Origin: Pseudomonadota bacterium
Lineage (GTDB): Bacteria; Pseudomonadota; Gammaproteobacteria; Xanthomonadales; Rhodanobacteraceae
Direction of reading: 5' to 3'
DNA length: 34,973 bases
Assembly (NCBI GenBank): GCA_021827205.1
Contig: JAKAWV010000026.1
Location: 1 to 34,973, forward strand
Numbering within the stretch: the first letter of the stretch is position 1; the number at the start of each line of letters is the position of its first letter. The translations under genes were made by a program, and so were the position numbers. Below are positions 31,598-34,973 of the stretch, in pieces. The notes beneath the pieces are model-generated. The model did no database searches, was not told the origin of the DNA, and saw nothing but the letters and a program-made list of their open reading frames with translations.

Positions 31598-31627
31598 ATT
31601 CTAGCTTGTATGAAGTTAAACTGCCAA
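31598..31627 (-). promoter_or_regulatory. Candidate promoter of the marR operon
   Basis: On the minus strand TTGGCA (31627-31622) and TAGAAT (31603-31598) are 18 bases apart. The expected start of transcription is at or next to the marR ATG at 31591, so the message could be leaderless; no Shine-Dalgarno sequence is seen. Confidence 0.4.
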
Positions 31628-32419
31628 GTCTGCCTTAATACACCAATGCCATCATGCGACCGAGGCCGTATCGAGACGTCTGTGCACTATTGGAACCATG
31701 GTTTGCGCGGAACTCATGCGCTCGATTGCAAGCAAACCGGCAAGGTGCCGCGCGCTGGATCCCTCGAGCGGCCGCACTTTCACGACCCCAGAAAGCGATC
31801 TGAAGAGCCATGCCTTGGGTCGACGTGCGGGGCGACCAAAGTTTGTGCAGGGGCCTCCTGGGCGCCATGGTTTGCACAACATCAAGCCTGCACCAAAGGC
31901 CGGATACAAAACTGGCTGGCATGTCATGAACGCGCAGAGCTGATCTATGGAACCTGCATCAAGCACTTGCGTGCTCGATACCCTATAGCGCGCCAACTCC
32001 CATGACCTCGATCATTGATTCAGAAATTCCAGAAGGCGTGTATTGCGCGGCGGTCTCCCTGGGCGATCGTAGGTGACCCGGCAGGCATTCCACGGGGTCA
32101 ACTCGTTGCCGTTGCCAGCGAAATGCGTTTTCACACAGTCTGGGCCGCAGCATGCCACCCAGGACGTCATGACGCCGGTGCGTCACGTGCACACGGTGGA
32201 TTGATGGTGTCCGTCTCCTGACGGCTCATGGCGGGCAGTTGCCTTCTCCGCTGGATGCAGCGGACCATCCATCCGGTTACGTGCGCAAGATTCCGTTCAA
32301 CCTTTCGCGCTGTAAGTTTCCTCACGAAATCGTGATGAGATTTTAGGTATTGACGGCGTCGCATCTATTGTCGCGTCTGTCCTTTGCCAGCAGAATCCGC
32401 CGATTGACGGGAGAGATTC
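31604..32419. other. Long gene-free stretch with degenerate repeats
   Basis: I see no credible gene in about 800 bases. It holds scattered copies of the 18-bp motif of arrays A and B: accaaagtttgtgcag at 31835-31850 (15 of 16 bases as at 16532-16547) and half-like words accatggtttgc (31695-31706), ccatggtttgcacaac (31865-31880) and tgcaccaaagg (31889-31899). ggtttgc and gcaaacc at 31700-31706 and 31732-31738 form an inverted pair. The tcacga-aa-tcgtga palindrome at 32322-32335 lies upstream of the M61 gene and could be an operator. Confidence 0.5.
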
Positions 32420-34342
32420 ATGATGAGATCGCGCTACGCCCTGTACCAAGTTGCATTGGCCCTGTTCGCCCTGCTCGTTCCCACGCTATCCCGAGCCACG
32501 GGCATCATCCCGGAGCCCAATGCCAATGCGGTTTCCTTGGCAACGCGTTCGAATCCCGAGGTTCTCACCCTTGATGCGCGGGATGCCGGTCGTGGCCTGA
32601 TGACGGCCACCATGCGGATCCCGGTCCGGCCAGGACCGTTTACGTTCGTCTACCCGGAATGGATCCCCGGTGAGCACGGCCCCACCGGTCCGTTGGCGGA
32701 CATTTCTCAGCTTCGGGTTTCGGCGAACGGAAAGCCATTGACCTGGCGTCGTGACAAGGTCGACATGTATGCCTTTCATGTCGACGTGCCGGCCGGTGTC
32801 ACCGCCTTGCAGGTGCGGTTCACGGTGCTGGTCAATTCGCCGACGCCGATGTCGACGCCGAACCTGGCCGTGTTGAACTGGAACCGGGTCCTGTTCTACC
32901 AGAACAACACCGACTCGCACGATGACTACTTCAAGACCAGCATCATCCTGCCCGAGGGTTGGAGTTTCGGCACCGCGCTGCCGGTGGCCTCGCGGCAGGG
33001 CAACCGCGTCGACTTCGACGTGGTGCCGCTGAACATGCTGGTCGACTCGCCGCTGGACTGCGGGCGCTACTACAAGAAATACACGCTGTGGCAGCAGGGT
33101 GCCGTCTACCAGCGTCTGGACGTCTTCGCCGACCGGCCGCAGGACCTCGATATTCCCGCCTCGCTGATCGCCAAGTACAAGCGCATGACGCCCGAAGCCC
33201 TGGCGCTGTACGGCTCGCGCCATTGGAACAACTACCACTCGCTGCTGGTGCTCTCCAACCGCATCGGCTTCGAGGGCATCGAGCATCACCAGTCCAGCGA
33301 CGACCGCGCGCCGGATACGTTCATGACCAATCCCAAGTGGCAGCTGGTCGCCGGCGATCTGCTCACGCACGAGTTCTCGCACTCCTGGAACGGCAAGTAC
33401 CGGCGACCGTGGGATCTGACCACGCTCAACTTCCAGATTCCGCAGCGCACCGATCTGCTGTGGGTGTACGAGGGCATGAACCAGTATCTCGGCGATCTGC
33501 TCTCCTTCCGCATGGGCATCCGCAAGCCCGATCAATATCCCCAGTATCTGGCCACGCTGTATAGCCAGATGGCCAACGAGCCCGGGCGTTACACCGAGCC
33601 GCTGATCGACCTGACCACCGCGGCGCCGTACCTGTACGAGGCCAAGGGCTCTTACCCCTCGATCCGGCGCACCGCGGGCGATTTCTATACCGAAGGCGAG
33701 CTGCTGTGGCTGGACGTGGACACCATCATCCGCGCGCAGACGCACGGCAAAAAATCCCTGGATACCTTCCTGCACCTGTACTCGGAACCGGCACTGACCG
33801 GGCCGATCACCAAGACCTACACGCGCGCGGACATCGAGCGGCTGCTCAACGAGGTGGCGCCCTACGACTGGCACGCCTTCTTCCAGAAGCACGTCTACGA
33901 CGTCGCCGCGCTGCCGCCGACCGGCGAACTGCGCCGGGCGGGCTGGAAGCTGGTCTATACCAGCCAGCCGAACCCGTTCATGACCGCGATGGACACGCTG
34001 CGCCACGTCGACGATCAGTGGCTGACCTATGGCCTGAAGATCGGCAAGGGCGGCAAGGTGTTCGACGTGCGCGAAGACTCGCCCGCCTGGAAGGCCGGCA
34101 TGGCGCCGAGCATGGTGATCAAGGCCGTGGATGGACAGGCCTACTCGCCCGGCACCCTCGCCTATGCGATGAAGCAGGCCGAGCACGGCACCTCTGCGAC
34201 CGAATTCGAGGTCGAGAACGACGGCTGGTACCGGCGCTATGCGGTGAGCTACCACGGCGGGCCGCGATACCCGCATCTGGTGCGCATCCCCGGTGTGCCC
34301 GACATGCTGGCCAAGATCATGGCACCTCACGCGCACTCATGA
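32420..34342 (+). CDS. Exported M61-family metallopeptidase with PDZ domain, 640 aa
   Basis: A signal peptide (ALYQVALALFALLVPTLSRA) leads to the N-terminal beta domain typical of M61 glycyl aminopeptidases. The zinc site is HEFSH (His317, Glu318, His321) in LTHEFSHSWNGKYRRP, with the downstream Glu351 in WVYEGMNQYLGDLL. A C-terminal PDZ domain (about residues 530-615: GLKIGKGGKVFDVREDSPAW, AGMAPSMVIKAVDGQAYSPG) would bind substrate C-termini. It cleaves N-terminal residues from peptides in the periplasm or outside. GGGAGAG (32409-32415) precedes ATG 32420 and 32423; the latter has the better spacing. It is monocistronic here. Confidence 0.93.
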   Translation: MMRSRYALYQVALALFALLVPTLSRATGIIPEPNANAVSLATRSNPEVLTLDARDAGRGLMTATMRIPVRPGPFTFVYPEWIPGEHGPTGPLADISQLRVSANGKPLTWRRDKVDMYAFHVDVPAGVTALQVRFTVLVNSPTPMSTPNLAVLNWNRVLFYQNNTDSHDDYFKTSIILPEGWSFGTALPVASRQGNRVDFDVVPLNMLVDSPLDCGRYYKKYTLWQQGAVYQRLDVFADRPQDLDIPASLIAKYKRMTPEALALYGSRHWNNYHSLLVLSNRIGFEGIEHHQSSDDRAPDTFMTNPKWQLVAGDLLTHEFSHSWNGKYRRPWDLTTLNFQIPQRTDLLWVYEGMNQYLGDLLSFRMGIRKPDQYPQYLATLYSQMANEPGRYTEPLIDLTTAAPYLYEAKGSYPSIRRTAGDFYTEGELLWLDVDTIIRAQTHGKKSLDTFLHLYSEPALTGPITKTYTRADIERLLNEVAPYDWHAFFQKHVYDVAALPPTGELRRAGWKLVYTSQPNPFMTAMDTLRHVDDQWLTYGLKIGKGGKVFDVREDSPAWKAGMAPSMVIKAVDGQAYSPGTLAYAMKQAEHGTSATEFEVENDGWYRRYAVSYHGGPRYPHLVRIPGVPDMLAKIMAPHAHS

Positions 34343-34973
34343 ATTGCCACGTACCAGTCTACGGATCGGTACGGATCGGGCAGGTTATCGTCACATAATC
34401 CGATTCGATCAGCATTGAAGAAGTACTTGGTGGCTCTTCGAGACCAGACTTTGTCGTGAGGACTTCCGGTTCTCTGATCAAGCCCTGATTCGTCATTCCG
34501 GCGAAAGCCGGATGATGGCTTGTTCAGACCATCCATGGATTGCAACCACATGTTGTGGCTTGATTAGTTGCTGCCGCGTCAAATCGCTTTGAAGTGGTCA
34601 ATTCTTGGTACCTGATTCGCGCTGAAGTTCGGCTGGTTTTCTCCCAACGGGGTGAGTCAGCGCGCCGATGATCTGCCGCGGACAGATCATGCGCTGCCGA
34701 ACGCCCGAGCGCTGTGCGTGAGGGCCGGGACAAGGTGGTGCAAAGGACGGACGGGTACGGGACGGAGCATGGCGTTGCCGGATTCATGGTGACGATTACT
34801 CGGCGCCGAACCCTCACCCCAACCCCTCCCGGCGGGAGAGGGGCTCTTGCAGCTGAACTTCGACGCGAATCAGCTTCTCAACCCCGCGCGCGGGGCAGGC
34901 GTTCGCAGAGAAACGAGGTGCGCTACGAAGAATGAGGTGCGCTACAAAGGGAGCGGCGGTGCCGAGATGACCG
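34343..34973. other. Intergenic stretch with REP-like hairpins
   Basis: I see no gene in the last 631 bases. tacggatcgg is repeated in tandem near 34359-34379. tccggc-gaaa-gccgga at about 34497-34512, inside cgtcattccggcgaaagccg, is a palindromic repeat common in Xanthomonadales genomes. cccctccc-ggc-gggagagggg at 34823-34843, preceded by ccctcaccccaa, is a second such common element. Both are REP-type intergenic repeats that can act as transcript ends. Confidence 0.5.

Noticed and set aside
32486-34336. 616-codon minus-strand open frame opposite the M61 peptidase
   Set aside because: It is antisense to the HExxH and PDZ-containing gene and has no recognisable domain.

Overview
The window comes from a high-G+C Gram-negative bacterium. 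The gene order def-fmt-rsmB-DUF4124, a large phosphomannomutase with a membrane-anchored N-terminal extension next to dut and coaBC, and radC divergent from coaBC is the order I associate with Xanthomonadales, most likely Rhodanobacteraceae. No rRNA or tRNA is present, so this rests on gene order and protein style only. No tRNA, rRNA or CRISPR array was seen.

The left half (1 to about 18,670) is accessory DNA of uneven base composition. It opens with the tail of an unknown gene, an unknown membrane protein (232-1236), an unknown exported protein (1408-2103) and a lipoprotein with ten Sel1 repeats (2254-3579). From 3,770 to 7,440 lies a nest of insertion sequences: a 181-bp MITE-like element, an apparently intact IS1634-type transposase (4043-5683), a truncated IS5/IS1182-like transposase and a broken IS630 transposase. 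A decayed sulfotransferase gene follows (7748-8045).

The most interesting block is 8156-14627, five tightly packed plus-strand genes: a lipoprotein with a glycoside-hydrolase-like motif, an outer-membrane protein with five nearly identical 79-residue TPR units and a YaiO-like beta-barrel, a membrane-anchored HEAT-repeat protein, a processive family-2 glycosyltransferase, and a membrane-anchored protein with a Cys-X5-Arg phosphatase signature. Together they look like a synthase-dependent exopolysaccharide synthesis and export machine in which HEAT and phosphatase proteins stand where better-known systems use PilZ/c-di-GMP control. A small membrane protein (14805-15272) follows.

From 15,370 to 18,670 there is a scrapyard: an ISL3 fragment, an orphan MbcA/ParS/Xre-type antitoxin without toxin, arrays of an undescribed 18-bp motif, an outer-membrane barrel fragment, the 3' end of a group II intron with domain V, and an intact ParE/RelE-type toxin-antitoxin pair. 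A direct repeat of about 97 bp flanks the last part.

The right half is largely housekeeping: def, fmt and rsmB with overlapping or adjacent reading frames, a DUF4124 protein, then on the minus strand coaBC-dut-algC, and radC divergent from coaBC. A DUF929 thioredoxin-like exported protein (27615-28439) and a MarR/isochorismatase-like/MFS efflux operon on the minus strand (31591 to 28768) follow. An 828-bp gene-free stretch carries more of the 18-bp motif. The last gene is an exported M61 metallopeptidase with a PDZ domain (32420-34342), and the window ends in repeat-bearing intergenic DNA.
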